Assembly (NCBI RefSeq): GCF_022695595.1
Contig: NZ_CP074380.1
Coordinates: forward strand, 434,001-498,000
Reading direction: 5' to 3'
DNA length: 64,000 bases
Source: Streptomyces sp. MST-110588
GTDB lineage: Bacteria > Actinomycetota > Actinomycetes > Streptomycetales > Streptomycetaceae
Shown here: positions 55,655-64,000 of the stretch, piece by piece
Layout: the number at the start of each line of letters is the position of its first letter
Position numbering within the stretch: position 1 is the first letter of the stretch
Notes under the pieces: model-generated
Databases searched by the model: none
What the model saw: the letters and a program-made list of their open reading frames with translations, nothing else
What the model was told of the DNA's origin: nothing
Program-made: the position numbers and the translations under genes

Positions 55655-56113
55655 TCACTTCTGGTTGGGCCGCAGCGTCCACACGATCGTCATCTCACCC
55701 GTCACCGCGCCGTCCTCGCGCGTGATGGCGACCTTCACCGGGAATTCGGGGCGCTCCCCCGCGTCGAGCTCGGCGACGATCTCGGCCGCCGGCCTGCCGA
55801 GTTCCGCGGTGGCGGTGACCGGCCCCATGGCCAGCTTCTTGTAGCCGATCTCGGCTCCTACGGCCAGCGGAACCGCGCGCGAGAGCTGGTCACCGAAGGC
55901 GGCCAGGACGATCGCGCCGCTCGCCGACTCCGCAAGTGTGAACATCGCCCCGGCGTGCGGCCCGCCCACGTGGTTGTGGAAGTCGGCCTGATCCGGGAGC
56001 CGGACCACGGCACGCTCGGTGGTGGTCTCGACGAACTCCAGGTTGAGGGTACGAACCATCGGCACGGTGGCCGCCATCATCTCGCCGATCGACGGCATGG
56101 TCTCGGAGGACAT
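55655..56113 (-). CDS. Hotdog-fold protein (DUF4442/PaaI-type thioesterase)
   Basis: 152 residues from ATG 56113. FHNHVGGPHAGAMFTLAESASG is the PaaI-like hotdog active-site region (HVGGxHAG), followed by VAITREDGAVTGEMTIVWTLR. Possible acyl-CoA thioesterase; substrate unknown. Confidence 0.88.
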   Translation of the reverse strand: MSSETMPSIGEMMAATVPMVRTLNLEFVETTTERAVVRLPDQADFHNHVGGPHAGAMFTLAESASGAIVLAAFGDQLSRAVPLAVGAEIGYKKLAMGPVTATAELGRPAAEIVAELDAGERPEFPVKVAITREDGAVTGEMTIVWTLRPNQK

Positions 56114-56277
56114 GGCGGCATGTTACCTGCGGGTAGCTTGAGCTGGGAAGCCCCGCCGGTGATGCGACGGACGAGTCGCATCCGGGCCCCGGATCCCCGT
56201 ACGGCAGCCTCCCGGACCTCACGTACGGCCCGTTTCCGGTCTGTCACCGCCGTCGGCCGCCCGTATCGTGGTGCGTC

Positions 56278-56430
56278 ATGTGGCCAGATCAGCAGACGCG
56301 CCCCACAGCCGTAGACATATCCGTGCCCGTAGACGTAGACGTAGCCGTATCCGTAGACGTGGCCGAAGCCGCACCCATAAGCGCAACGCGGCAGCACCAC
56401 TCCCCCTCGCGGGTGCCGTCTTGGCGATAA
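56278..56430 (+). CDS. Possible small ORF coupled to the MFS gene
   Basis: 50 codons from ATG 56278 to a TAA that overlaps the MFS ATG (TAATG, 56428-56432). The middle is a Val-Asp repeat (VDISVPVDVDVAVSVDVA) from GTAGAC DNA repeats. It could be a leader that couples MFS translation, since the MFS start lacks a ribosome-binding site, or it could be chance. Confidence 0.3.
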   Translation: MWPDQQTRPTAVDISVPVDVDVAVSVDVAEAAPISATRQHHSPSRVPSWR

Positions 56431-57797
56431 TGCGCCGCCCCGCCTGGGCGGGGCGCAACTTCACCCTGCTGACGGCCGCGGCCATGGTGGCGGGCCTGGG
56501 AAGTTCCGGTTCGCTGATCGCGACGGCCTTCGCCGTACTCGGGGCCGGGGGCTCCGCGACCGACGTGGGACTGGTCGCCACGGCCCGTACCGTCCCGCTC
56601 GTCGTCTTCCTCCTGATCGGCGGCGCGGTCGCCGACCGCCTGCCCCGGCACCGCGTCATGGTCGCCGCCAACGCCCTGAACTGCCTCTCCCAGGGCCTGT
56701 TCGCCCTGCTGGTCCTGGCCGGGGAGCCGCGGCTGTGGCAGATGGCGCTGCTGGCCGCCCTCGGCGGTACGGGTCAGGCGTTCTTCAGTCCGGCGTCGGA
56801 GGGCATGGTGCTCTCCAGCGTGTCCGGGGAGCATTCGGGACGTGCCTTCGCGTTCTTCAGGATGTCGATGAACGGCGCGAACATCGGCGGCGCGGCGCTG
56901 GGCGGCGCCATGGTCGCCACCATCGGCCCCGGCTGGGTCCTGGCCGTCGACTCCGCGGCGTTCGCCGTCGCGGGCGCGCTGCGGGCCTTCCTCGACGTCC
57001 GGCACATCCCCCGGCGGACGCCCACCGGCGGGGTCTTCCACGATCTGCGCGAGGGCTGGCACGAGGTCGTCTCCCGGCCGTGGCTGTGGGCGGTGATCGT
57101 ACAGTTCTCGCTGGTCAACGCGGTCGTGGCAGCCGCCGAGGCGGTGTACGGACCGCTGGTCGCCGAAGAGAGCCTGGGCGGGCCACGGCCGTGGGGGCTG
57201 GCCCTGGCCGCGTTCGGGCTGGGTACGGTCGGCGGCGCGCTGCTGATGATCCGCTGCAAGCCGCGCCGCCTGCTGCTCGCCGGCACACTGTGCGTCTTCC
57301 CGCTCGCCCTGCCCTCGGCCGCGCTCGCCGTGCCGGTGCCGGCCGCCGTCCTCATCGCGGTGATGTTCGGTACGGGGGTCGCCGTGGAGGTCTTCGGCGT
57401 GACGTGGATGGTGGCGCTCCACCAGGAGGTGCCCGAGGAGAAGTTCTCCCGGGTCTCGGCGTACGACTGGTTCGGGTCGGTGGCGATCGTCCCCCTGGCC
57501 ACCGCGCTGGCCGGCCCCGTACAGGACCTGATCGGGAGGCGGACGGCACTGTGGGGCTGCTCCGCACTGGTGGTGGTGCTGACGGCGGGTGTGCTGTGCG
57601 TCGGGGACGTCCGCCGGCTGACGCGCCGTACGGATCCGGTTCCGCGGCCGGGCCCGGAGTCCGGGTCGGGGCCGGTTCCGGAGGCGGACGAGGCACCGGG
57701 CAGGGTGCCCGTACCCACACCCGCCTCCGCGTCCGAGCCCCCGTCCCCGTCTCCGCCCCTGTCCGAGCCCGCGTCCCCGTCCCCGCCCTCCGCCTGA
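56430..57797 (+). CDS. MFS transporter (multidrug exporter type)
   Basis: 455 residues from ATG 56430 (MRRPAWAGRNFTLLTAAAMV); TTG 56421 is an alternative. About 10-12 membrane segments with the loop motif GGAVADRLPRHRVMVAAN. The C-terminus is a Pro/Ser/Glu-rich tail of some 60 residues. Resembles the enterobactin-exporter/MFS-3 type. Substrate unknown. Two-base gap to the convergent spermidine-synthase-like gene. Confidence 0.9.
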   Translation: MRRPAWAGRNFTLLTAAAMVAGLGSSGSLIATAFAVLGAGGSATDVGLVATARTVPLVVFLLIGGAVADRLPRHRVMVAANALNCLSQGLFALLVLAGEPRLWQMALLAALGGTGQAFFSPASEGMVLSSVSGEHSGRAFAFFRMSMNGANIGGAALGGAMVATIGPGWVLAVDSAAFAVAGALRAFLDVRHIPRRTPTGGVFHDLREGWHEVVSRPWLWAVIVQFSLVNAVVAAAEAVYGPLVAEESLGGPRPWGLALAAFGLGTVGGALLMIRCKPRRLLLAGTLCVFPLALPSAALAVPVPAAVLIAVMFGTGVAVEVFGVTWMVALHQEVPEEKFSRVSAYDWFGSVAIVPLATALAGPVQDLIGRRTALWGCSALVVVLTAGVLCVGDVRRLTRRTDPVPRPGPESGSGPVPEADEAPGRVPVPTPASASEPPSPSPPLSEPASPSPPSA

Positions 57798-57799
57798 TC

Positions 57800-58654
57800 T
57801 CAGCCGATGCTGAAGGCGCCGTCCGGAGGTTCCGGCGACGGTATGGCATCCGCGTCGCGCACGGGTGAGGCGCCGGCCATCAGCCGTCCCAGTGCGGCGC
57901 CGTGCTCCACCCGTGCGGGAAAGGCGTCGGCGGCGGTGCGCCGGGCCAGCGGCCCGACCGGCAGCGGCACCCACGAGGCGACCAGCACCGCGTTGCCGAA
58001 GCGACGGCCGCGCAGCACGGCCGGCTCGGCGATCAGACACAGGTGCTCGAAGACATGGGAGAAGTTGGCGAGCTGACCGCGCAGGAAGGCGAAGGGCGCG
58101 CTGTCGGCGAGGTTGGCCGCGTAGAGACCGTCCGGACGCAGCGCGCGGGCCACCGCGCCCGCGTACTCCAGGGACGTCAGATGCGCCGGCACCCGCGATC
58201 CCCCGAAGACGTCCCCGACGATCACATCCGCGCCGGCCTCCGGCGCCGCCTCCAGGGCCGTACGGGCGTCCTCGGCTCGTACCGCTATGCCGGAGCCCTC
58301 GGGCAGCGGCAGGTGTTCGCCGACCAGGGCCAGCAGTCCGCGGTCGGCCTCGACGACGGTCTGGCGGGAGCCGGGGCGGGTGGCGGCGAGGTAGCGGGGC
58401 AGGGTCAGCGCGCCACCGCCCAGGTGCAGTGCGTCCAGGGGACGGCCGGGAGCGGCGGCCTCGTCCAGTACGTGTCCGAGCCGGCGCGCGTACTCGAACT
58501 CCAGGTGCTCGGGCGCGTCGAGGTCGACGTATGACTGGGGCGCGCCGTTGACGGTCAGCAGCCAGGCACGCGGACGGTCCACGTCCGGCAGGAGCTTGGC
58601 GGTGCCGTGGTCCACGGGCCGGGAGACCGGTATCGGCTCGGATGCTTCGTCCAC
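57800..58654 (-). CDS. Spermidine-synthase-like methyltransferase-fold protein
   Basis: 284 residues from GTG 58654. SAM-fold motifs LHLGGGALTLPRYLA (motif I), TVVEADRGLLALV, DVIVGDVFGG and VARALRPDGLYAANLAD. The order matches spermidine synthase-like proteins, but the decarboxylated-SAM site cannot be verified. The start has only weak support. Confidence 0.85.
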   Translation of the reverse strand: MDEASEPIPVSRPVDHGTAKLLPDVDRPRAWLLTVNGAPQSYVDLDAPEHLEFEYARRLGHVLDEAAAPGRPLDALHLGGGALTLPRYLAATRPGSRQTVVEADRGLLALVGEHLPLPEGSGIAVRAEDARTALEAAPEAGADVIVGDVFGGSRVPAHLTSLEYAGAVARALRPDGLYAANLADSAPFAFLRGQLANFSHVFEHLCLIAEPAVLRGRRFGNAVLVASWVPLPVGPLARRTAADAFPARVEHGAALGRLMAGASPVRDADAIPSPEPPDGAFSIG

Positions 58655-58783
58655 CGGCTCATTGTGCCGGTACGTCCGGGCGCCGGACGCCGGTGCGGCA
58701 CGGCGGCCGGACGCCGGCGCTCGAATCCGGTCACGGGGGTCCGTACGGGAGAGAGGACCGGTGGGAGTCCTCGTGTCACGTGA

Positions 58784-59629
58784 TCACTGCGACCAGGCGC
58801 GTGCCGCCTCCACGAGGTGTGCGACTGCCTGCCGGCGTCCCGCCCGCGCGGCGTCCGCACGCTTGGCCGGATCCAGGACGTTCCGGCCGAAAGCGGCACG
58901 GGCCGCGCGGTCGGGCGTGAACACGCACACCCGGGCACCGCTCCGGGCCAGCCGTGCACCCTGGGACCGAGGTGTGGCCAAGGGGCCGCCGCCGGCCGCC
59001 ATCGGCGCCAGGACCACGACCCGGTCGTACCCGGCGGCCAGATCGGCATTGGAGCTGGAGTGGACGCCGCCGTCGATCCACCACCGGTCGCCGATCCGTA
59101 CCGGCGGCCAGATGCCGGGGACCGCGCAACTGGCCGCCACCGCATCCAGGAGTTCCACGCCGCTGCTGTCGTCGAAGGCCGTCCGCTCCCCTGTCTCCGC
59201 GTCCACCGCGGTGATCATCAGCCGCCGCCCCGTCGGCCAGTCGTGCGAGGCCAGCCGCTCGGCGACGGCGACCCGCGGCCCGGGTCCCGGGGCCGTACGG
59301 GCGGAGCGGGCGAGGCGGCCCATCCGCGCGCCGAAGTCCACGGCGTCGCGGGAGCGCAGGGCGATGACGGCGAACCGCGCCATCGCCGTCGGGCCCATCC
59401 GTACGGCGCTCTCCCCGGCGGGCGGCACGAGCTGGCGCTCGTACAGCTCTTCCGGTGTGAACTGCCCGGTCGTGATCTGGGCGCCGACGACCGAACCCGC
59501 CGAGGTCCCGATGACGGCGTCGGCGCCGCCGAGGCCGATCCCGGCCGCCGCGAATCCGGCGAGCATGCCGATCTCCCATCCGATGCCCGTGACTCCGCCG
59601 CCGCCCAGTACCAGTGCGGTCCCCGCCAT
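58784..59629 (-). CDS. Patatin-like phospholipase
   Basis: 281 residues from ATG 59629. LVLGGGGVTGIGWEIG is the oxyanion Gly motif, GTSAG carries the nucleophilic Ser, and WWIDGGVHSS has the Asp of the Ser-Asp dyad. A cytoplasmic lipid acyl hydrolase; substrate unknown. Confidence 0.93.
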   Translation of the reverse strand: MAGTALVLGGGGVTGIGWEIGMLAGFAAAGIGLGGADAVIGTSAGSVVGAQITTGQFTPEELYERQLVPPAGESAVRMGPTAMARFAVIALRSRDAVDFGARMGRLARSARTAPGPGPRVAVAERLASHDWPTGRRLMITAVDAETGERTAFDDSSGVELLDAVAASCAVPGIWPPVRIGDRWWIDGGVHSSSNADLAAGYDRVVVLAPMAAGGGPLATPRSQGARLARSGARVCVFTPDRAARAAFGRNVLDPAKRADAARAGRRQAVAHLVEAARAWSQ

Positions 59630-59892
59630 CGCCGCCTCCTGCCCCTCGCCCGCCGTCCGCCGCCTGCCGTCCGTTCTTTCGCTTTTTCCGCCCGTCCATC
59701 AGGGCCGCCCCGTTCTCATACCCGCGCACGGGCGCGGTGACGACATCCCATCCCGCACGCGCCATGGCCCCCGACCATGGCGCGTACGGGCTCCTCACCG
59801 CTGCGGCGCGTACGCGCTGCGGGCCTGGCCCGCACCTCCCTCGTACGTGCCCCGTCCCCCCGCGCCTCGCGCCCGCGGTCTCCGCGCGCGGC

Positions 59893-61068
59893 CTACTCGT
59901 CCCCGACCGCGCGGACCGTGCCGGCGCCCACGGTCCGGCCGCCCTCGCGGATGGCGAAGCCGAGGCCCGGCTCCAGCGGCACAGCGCGGCCCAGCTCGAC
60001 GGTCACCCGCACCGTCTCGCCGGGACGGGCGACGCCCCGTTCGCCGAGGTCGATGTCGCCGACCACGTCCGCCGTACGGATATAGAACTGCGGACGGTAG
60101 CCGGTGGTCAGCGGCGTACGACGGCCGCCCTCCTCCGTGGACAGGATGTACACCTCAGCGGTGAAACGGTGCCGCGGTGTCACACTGCCCGGCGCCGCGA
60201 CGACATGTCCCCTGCGCACCTCGTCACGGTGGAGTCCTCGTAGGAGGAGTGCGACGCTGTCCCCGGCCTGCGCGGACTCCATCGGCTTGCCGAAGGTCTC
60301 CAGCCCGGTGACGATCGTCTCCCGGTCGGCACCCAGGACCGCCACCCGGTCGCCGACCCGCACGGAGCCGCGCTCCACGGCCCCGGTGACGACCGTGCCG
60401 CGCCCGGTGATCGTCAGCACGTTCTCCACCGGCAGCAGGAACGGCGCGTCGACATAGCGCTCCGGAACCGGCACATAGGTGTCCACGGCGTCGAGCAGCG
60501 CCTCGATCGCCCCGGTCCAGCGCGGGTCCCCTTCCAGGGCGCGCAGCCCGGAGACCCGTACGACCGGTACGTGCTCCCCGTCGTAGCCGTGCGAGGTCAG
60601 CAGCTCGCGCACCTCCAGCTCCACGAGGTCGGTGAGTTCCGGGTCGCCCGCGTCGGCCTTGTTGAGCGCCACGACGATGTGCCGGACGCCCACCTGCTTG
60701 GCGAGCAGCACGTGCTCGGCGGTCTGCGGCATGATCCCGTCGAGCGCGGAGACGACCAGGATGGCGCCGTCCAACTGCGCCGCCCCGGTGACCATGTTCT
60801 TGATGAAGTCGGCGTGTCCGGGCATGTCGACATGGGCGTAGTGCCGCGTCCCGGTCTCGTACTCGACGTGCGAGATGTTGATGGTGATGCCGCGGGCGGC
60901 CTCCTCCGGAGCCCGGTCGATCCGGTCGAAGGGGACGAACGTCCCGCTCCCCCGGTCGCTGAGTACCTTGGTGATCGCGGCGGTCAGGGTGGTCTTGCCG
61001 TGGTCGACATGGCCCATGGTGCCGATGTTCAGATGCGGCTTGGTACGTACGTATGCCGTCTTGGACAT
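59893..61068 (-). CDS. tuf3: Elongation factor Tu, divergent tuf3-type paralogue
   Basis: 391 residues from ATG 61068, with GAGGA nine bases upstream. All five G motifs are present: [26 protein letters not shown] and SGLRAL, though three differ from the usual DCPGHAD, NKCD and SALKAL. Domains II and III are complete, ending [12 protein letters not shown]. It stands alone, away from fusA/rpsL, as tuf3 does in other Streptomyces. The characterised EF-Tu3 of S. ramocissimus was reported resistant to EF-Tu-binding antibiotics, so a resistance or stress role is plausible. Confidence 0.9.
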   Translation of the reverse strand: MSKTAYVRTKPHLNIGTMGHVDHGKTTLTAAITKVLSDRGSGTFVPFDRIDRAPEEAARGITINISHVEYETGTRHYAHVDMPGHADFIKNMVTGAAQLDGAILVVSALDGIMPQTAEHVLLAKQVGVRHIVVALNKADAGDPELTDLVELEVRELLTSHGYDGEHVPVVRVSGLRALEGDPRWTGAIEALLDAVDTYVPVPERYVDAPFLLPVENVLTITGRGTVVTGAVERGSVRVGDRVAVLGADRETIVTGLETFGKPMESAQAGDSVALLLRGLHRDEVRRGHVVAAPGSVTPRHRFTAEVYILSTEEGGRRTPLTTGYRPQFYIRTADVVGDIDLGERGVARPGETVRVTVELGRAVPLEPGLGFAIREGGRTVGAGTVRAVGDE

Positions 61069-61177
61069 GATGGTCGTTCCTCGCAACAACGCGGTGATGA
61101 CGGCGGCTGGGCGCCGTGGGACCCCTGGATCCGGCCGACCCTCCCCTTGCGGGGCCCGCCGGACGTGCCGGAGAGGG

Positions 61178-61390
61178 TCAGCTTCGCGTGCCGCCGGTTG
61201 CCGTGGCGGCGGTGAGCGCGGTGACGGCCGTCTGATCGTCGGCCGTGCAGGCCACGGCGGCGCAGTCGACGGCGGTGCAGATACCGGGGGCCGCGAGGAG
61301 CGCGGCGAGGGAGTTCACGGCAGCCTTCGGCGCGTCCGCGACTGCGGACGGGAGCGCGTGGAAGGAGTACCGGAACATGTGCCGAATCAT
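61178..61390 (-). CDS. Possible small protein upstream of tuf3
   Basis: 70 codons from ATG 61390, with very high G+C at third positions. Begins [20 protein letters not shown] and is Ala/Thr/Val-rich with three Cys. The ribosome-binding sequence (GGGAG) is 13 bases away. Same strand as tuf3, 109 bp ahead of it. No homology recognised; the coding bias is the only support. Confidence 0.4.
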   Translation of the reverse strand: MIRHMFRYSFHALPSAVADAPKAAVNSLAALLAAPGICTAVDCAAVACTADDQTAVTALTAATATGGTRS

Positions 61391-61663
61391 CCCGCGTGGC
61401 CGCTCCCACGTCGAACGATTTATCCGCGGACGCCGTCGGGGCGGCGCGGCGGCACGCAGCCGACGCCGCCGGCGGCCGAACCGCCGCCGGCCGCCGGACC
61501 GCTCCCTGCGACCATCCCGGCCGGACCTGGGCCGGTCCGGGCCGAACCGAGCCGCGGGCCCGGCACCTCCCCCTCGCCTCCCCCTCGCCTCCCCCTCACC
61601 CGGTTCACGACCAAGACCCCAGAATGATGCCTTCCTGCCACTCTCGTCGGTTACGCTCCCGGG
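61391..61663. other. Intergenic region with GC-rich repeats
   Basis: Includes a dense GCC/GGC stretch at 61430-61510 with potential hairpins and three 11-bp direct repeats CCTCCCCCTCG at 61566-61598. It should contain promoters for the leftward tuf3 region and the rightward TVP38 gene; none is clear. Confidence 0.4.
61566..61598. repeat. 11-bp triplicate direct repeat
   Basis: CCTCCCCCTCG repeated three times (last ends A) upstream of the TVP38 gene. Confidence 0.7.
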
Positions 61664-62365
61664 ATGTTCGAACCCGCCGCACCACCCGTCGGCCCCGCCA
61701 CGCGCTGCACGCGTGTGCTCTTCTCCCCGTGGTGCCGGCTGGCCCTGCTACTCCTCCTACTGGCGGGTGCCCTGACGGCGGTGCTCCTGTGGCAGCCGCA
61801 GCGGCTGCTGGCGGACGGCTGGCCGCCGCAGCTCGCCGGCGGCACGGCCGTGGCGGTCTTCGCACTCGCGTACGGAATCTGCACGGCGGCCTTCGTACCG
61901 CGCCCGATCCTCAACGTCGCCGCGGGCGCGCTCTTCGGCTCCCAGGCCGGCACGGTCTCCTCACTGGCCGGTACGGTCCTGGCCGCCGCCCTGACGTTCG
62001 GGCTCGGCAGGCTGCTGGGCCAGGACGCGCTGCGCCCGCTGCTCCGGGCCCGCTGGCTGACCGCCGCCGACCGGCAGCTCAGCCGGCACGCCTTCCGTTC
62101 GATGCTGCTGATCCGGCTCCTCCCCGGCCTGCCGTTCTGCGCCACGAACTACTGCGCCGCGATCTCCCGTATGGGCTGGCGGCCGTACCTCCTGGCCACC
62201 GCGCTGGGCAGCATCCCGAACACCATCGCGTACGTCGTCGCGGGCGCCCGCGCCGCCACCCCCACCTCGCCCGCCTTCCTGCTGTCCACGGCCTTCATCG
62301 CCGTCAGCAGCCTGGGAGCGGTGGTCGTGGCCTGGCGCAAGCGGAAGCTGCTGGGAGGCCGCTGA
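61664..62365 (+). CDS. TVP38/TMEM64-family (DedA superfamily) membrane protein
   Basis: 233 residues. Signature VPRPILNVAAGALFG and IRLLPGLPFCATNYCAAISRM; about six membrane segments. Members of this superfamily are linked to lipid scrambling or transport. Placed 180 bp before uppP on the same strand. Confidence 0.9.
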   Translation: MFEPAAPPVGPATRCTRVLFSPWCRLALLLLLLAGALTAVLLWQPQRLLADGWPPQLAGGTAVAVFALAYGICTAAFVPRPILNVAAGALFGSQAGTVSSLAGTVLAAALTFGLGRLLGQDALRPLLRARWLTAADRQLSRHAFRSMLLIRLLPGLPFCATNYCAAISRMGWRPYLLATALGSIPNTIAYVVAGARAATPTSPAFLLSTAFIAVSSLGAVVVAWRKRKLLGGR

Positions 62366-62546
62366 CCGGCCGGTCTCCCCGGGCCCTTGAACCGCCATGA
62401 AACCTTCGGACGCTACGCTGCCCCCTGCCACGCAATACCCGCCCCCACACCCCACCATCCGTCCCCTTCATCTCCCTACTCCCACCCCGTCCGTACCGCG
62501 CCCCGCTGGTATCCGCTTGATCACCCTTTGGATAGCGTAGTTTTCA

Positions 62547-63422
62547 ATGTCTTGGTTCGAATCATTCATCCTCGGCCTCGTCCAAGGGTTGACCGAGTTC
62601 CTTCCGATCTCCTCCAGCGCCCACCTGCGGCTGACCGCGGCGTTCGCGGGCTGGCAGGACCCCGGTGCGGCGTTCACCGCCATCACCCAGATCGGTACCG
62701 AGGCCGCCGTACTGATCTACTTCCGCAAGGACATCGCGCGCATCATCTCCGCCTGGGCCCGCTCCCTGGCCAACCGGGAACTGGTGCGTAAGGACCACGA
62801 CGCCAAGATGGGCTGGCTGGTCATCGTCGGCTCCATCCCCATCGGCGTACTGGGCGTCACCCTCAAGGACGCCATCGAAGGCCCCTTCCGCGACCTGCGC
62901 CTGATCGCGACGACCCTCGTCGTCATGGGCGTCGTCCTGGGCATCGCGGACCGCCTGGCCGCCCGCGACGAAACCGGCGGCCGGCACCGCGCCAGCAAAC
63001 AGCGCAAGTCCCTGACCGAACTCAACGTCCGGGACGGCCTCCTGTACGGCGTCTGCCAGGCCATGGCCCTGATCCCCGGCGTCTCCCGCTCCGGCGCGAC
63101 GATCAGCGGCGGTCTCCTGATGGGCTACACCCGCGAGTCCGCGGCCCGCTACTCCTTCCTCCTGGCCGTCCCTGCCGTACTGGCCTCCGGTGTCTACGAA
63201 CTCAAGGACGCCGGCCAGGGTCACGTCGCCTGGCCCCAGACCATCTTCGCCACCCTCATCGCCTTCGTCGTCGGCTATGCCGTCATCGCGTGGTTCATGA
63301 AGTTCATCTCCAGCAAGAGCTTCATGCCCTTCGTCATCTACCGCATCCTCCTTGGCATCGCCCTCTTCGCCCTGGTCACCGCCGGCGTCCTGAGCGCCCA
63401 CGCGGGCGAGATCAAGGGCTGA
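62547..63422 (+). CDS. uppP: Undecaprenyl-diphosphatase
   Basis: 291 residues. GLVQGLTEFLPISSSAHL carries the catalytic Glu pair region, and PGVSRSGATISGGLLMG is the second motif with Ser and Arg. It dephosphorylates undecaprenyl diphosphate to recycle the cell wall lipid carrier, and its over-use gives bacitracin resistance. No ribosome-binding site precedes ATG 62547; a TAGCGT (62533-62538) suggests a leaderless transcript. Confidence 0.97.
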   Translation: MSWFESFILGLVQGLTEFLPISSSAHLRLTAAFAGWQDPGAAFTAITQIGTEAAVLIYFRKDIARIISAWARSLANRELVRKDHDAKMGWLVIVGSIPIGVLGVTLKDAIEGPFRDLRLIATTLVVMGVVLGIADRLAARDETGGRHRASKQRKSLTELNVRDGLLYGVCQAMALIPGVSRSGATISGGLLMGYTRESAARYSFLLAVPAVLASGVYELKDAGQGHVAWPQTIFATLIAFVVGYAVIAWFMKFISSKSFMPFVIYRILLGIALFALVTAGVLSAHAGEIKG

Positions 63423-63437
63423 GGAGACACCGCCAGT

Positions 63438-63476
63438 CCCCGGACCGCGCCCTTCCGCAAGGTGCGCGATCCGGGG
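63438..63476 (+). terminator. Hairpin after uppP
   Basis: CCCCGGA (63438-63444) pairs with TCCGGGG (63470-63476), with an inner GCGC/GCGC and CCTT/AAGG stem and CCGC loop. It starts 16 bases past the uppP stop. Confidence 0.6.
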
Positions 63477-63632
63477 CCGACGCCCTATCCGGCGATCGGG
63501 CGAGCCCCCGGGGAAGTCATGAGCCAACCGCTGGAGGGCGCACGCCAGGTCCGCCTGGCCGGTCAGGTCGTGCAGTAGGCGATGCGCGCAGGGCGTCGTG
63601 TCAGCCGTTGCTTCGGCTACGGACTCGGCGAC

Positions 63633-63977
63633 TCAGCCCTGCGGGCCGGAGAACCTCTGCGCAAGGTCGCGATGCCTGTCCGCGGCCAGCTTCCCTTGGG
63701 CAAGGCTGATGGTCGATCCAGTCATACGGCTGAGGCGTTCGACCTCTTCCGAGAAGCGCAGGTGCTCGCGCCGCGCGTGCTCACGGCAGGCGCGGCAGGT
63801 GACACGGTCCGGGCGAGGAGAGGTCATCGCATACGGCACCCGCAGCCCGCATCCAGTAGTGACCAGGCTCGGCAGGTCACCGGCCAGTCCGAACGTGGAG
63901 GCCAGCACGTTGCGGGCGGCGGCATCATCGTGGACCACCTTCGACTGCACGTGGATGTGCGGATCGTTCCCGCCCAT
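63633..63977 (-). CDS. Hypothetical protein with Cys motif
   Basis: 114 residues from ATG 63977. It has CGLRVPYAMTSPRPDRVTCRAC, a spaced Cys/CxxC arrangement that may bind zinc, followed by a helical HARREHLRFSEEVERLSRMTG segment. Good coding bias. Function unknown; its upstream region is beyond the window. Confidence 0.65.
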   Translation of the reverse strand: MGGNDPHIHVQSKVVHDDAAARNVLASTFGLAGDLPSLVTTGCGLRVPYAMTSPRPDRVTCRACREHARREHLRFSEEVERLSRMTGSTISLAQGKLAADRHRDLAQRFSGPQG

Positions 63978-64000
63978 GAGCCCTCCCCGCCCCGGCGACC

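Noticed and set aside
56077..56400. Minus-strand ORF with Tyr-Gly-Val repeats
   Set aside because: It is the reverse reading of GTAGAC repeats and overlaps the thioesterase start.
63520..63579. 19-codon ORF after uppP
   Set aside because: Too short, no ribosome-binding site, no similarity recognised.

Overview
The window is a high-GC actinobacterial chromosome segment, almost certainly from Streptomyces. The signs are coding sequence with nearly all G or C at third codon positions, many GTG starts, abundant GTACGG motifs, and Streptomyces-type gene families: tuf3-type EF-Tu, an ECF41 sigma factor with an NPDKL tail, a TioE-type double MerR protein, a DasR-like GntR regulator, and paired CNNM proteins. 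I found no rRNA, tRNA, CRISPR array, insertion sequence or prophage module.

Layout. 1-3613 (minus) is a three-gene unit: a conserved 500-residue protein, a MoxR-type AAA ATPase and a vWA/metallopeptidase-like protein cut by the window edge. 3915-6429 is a leader ORF plus two translationally coupled CNNM proteins. 6636-10038 holds an SGNH hydrolase, a divergent HxlR regulator and alpha/beta hydrolase, and an NmrA-type NAD(P)-binding protein. 10190-12221 is purB followed by mug. 12582-18301 holds an MHS-family transporter, a ROK regulator, a GntR regulator with a DasR-like box, and an ECF41 sigma factor. 18446-26164 holds an ACT-GNAT acetyltransferase, a DUF885 protein, an ATP-grasp-GNAT fusion, an SDR, a YtfJ/GerW-like protein, and a divergent rhodanese and Lrp/AsnC regulator. 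26269-30839 is sbcCD. 31202-36072 holds a UvrA-like ABC protein of the DrrC type, a SUKH-4-like protein and an APC permease. 36336-40567 holds a GH29 fucosidase, an erythromycin-esterase-like gene divergent from a TioE-type regulator, and a YigZ protein. 40639-43780 is a large NACHT NTPase. 44003-49242 holds a CoA-binding protein, an S9 peptidase, a divergent XRE-cupin regulator and EamA exporter, and a hexapeptide acyltransferase. 49412-52182 is a SLATT (DUF4231) membrane protein followed by a SLOG plus deoxyribosyltransferase/TIR-like plus TPR protein. 52422-64000 is mostly housekeeping: gamma carbonic anhydrase, lipoprotein esterase, DedA, hotdog thioesterase, MFS, spermidine-synthase-like, patatin, tuf3, TVP38 and uppP.

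The most interesting content is a scattered set of predicted conflict or immunity modules: the SLATT/SLOG pair (best candidate for an undescribed system), the NACHT NTPase, the MoxR/vWA unit, and a SUKH-4 protein beside a UvrA-like ATPase.

A caution applies to the whole window. Eight single-base indels in six genes (MoxR, DUF885, SUKH, NACHT, S9 peptidase twice, SLOG-TPR twice) break otherwise convincing reading frames. Nearly all fall in short G or C runs, where one base restores the expected protein. This looks more like consensus error than gene decay, so these genes are described as probably intact.
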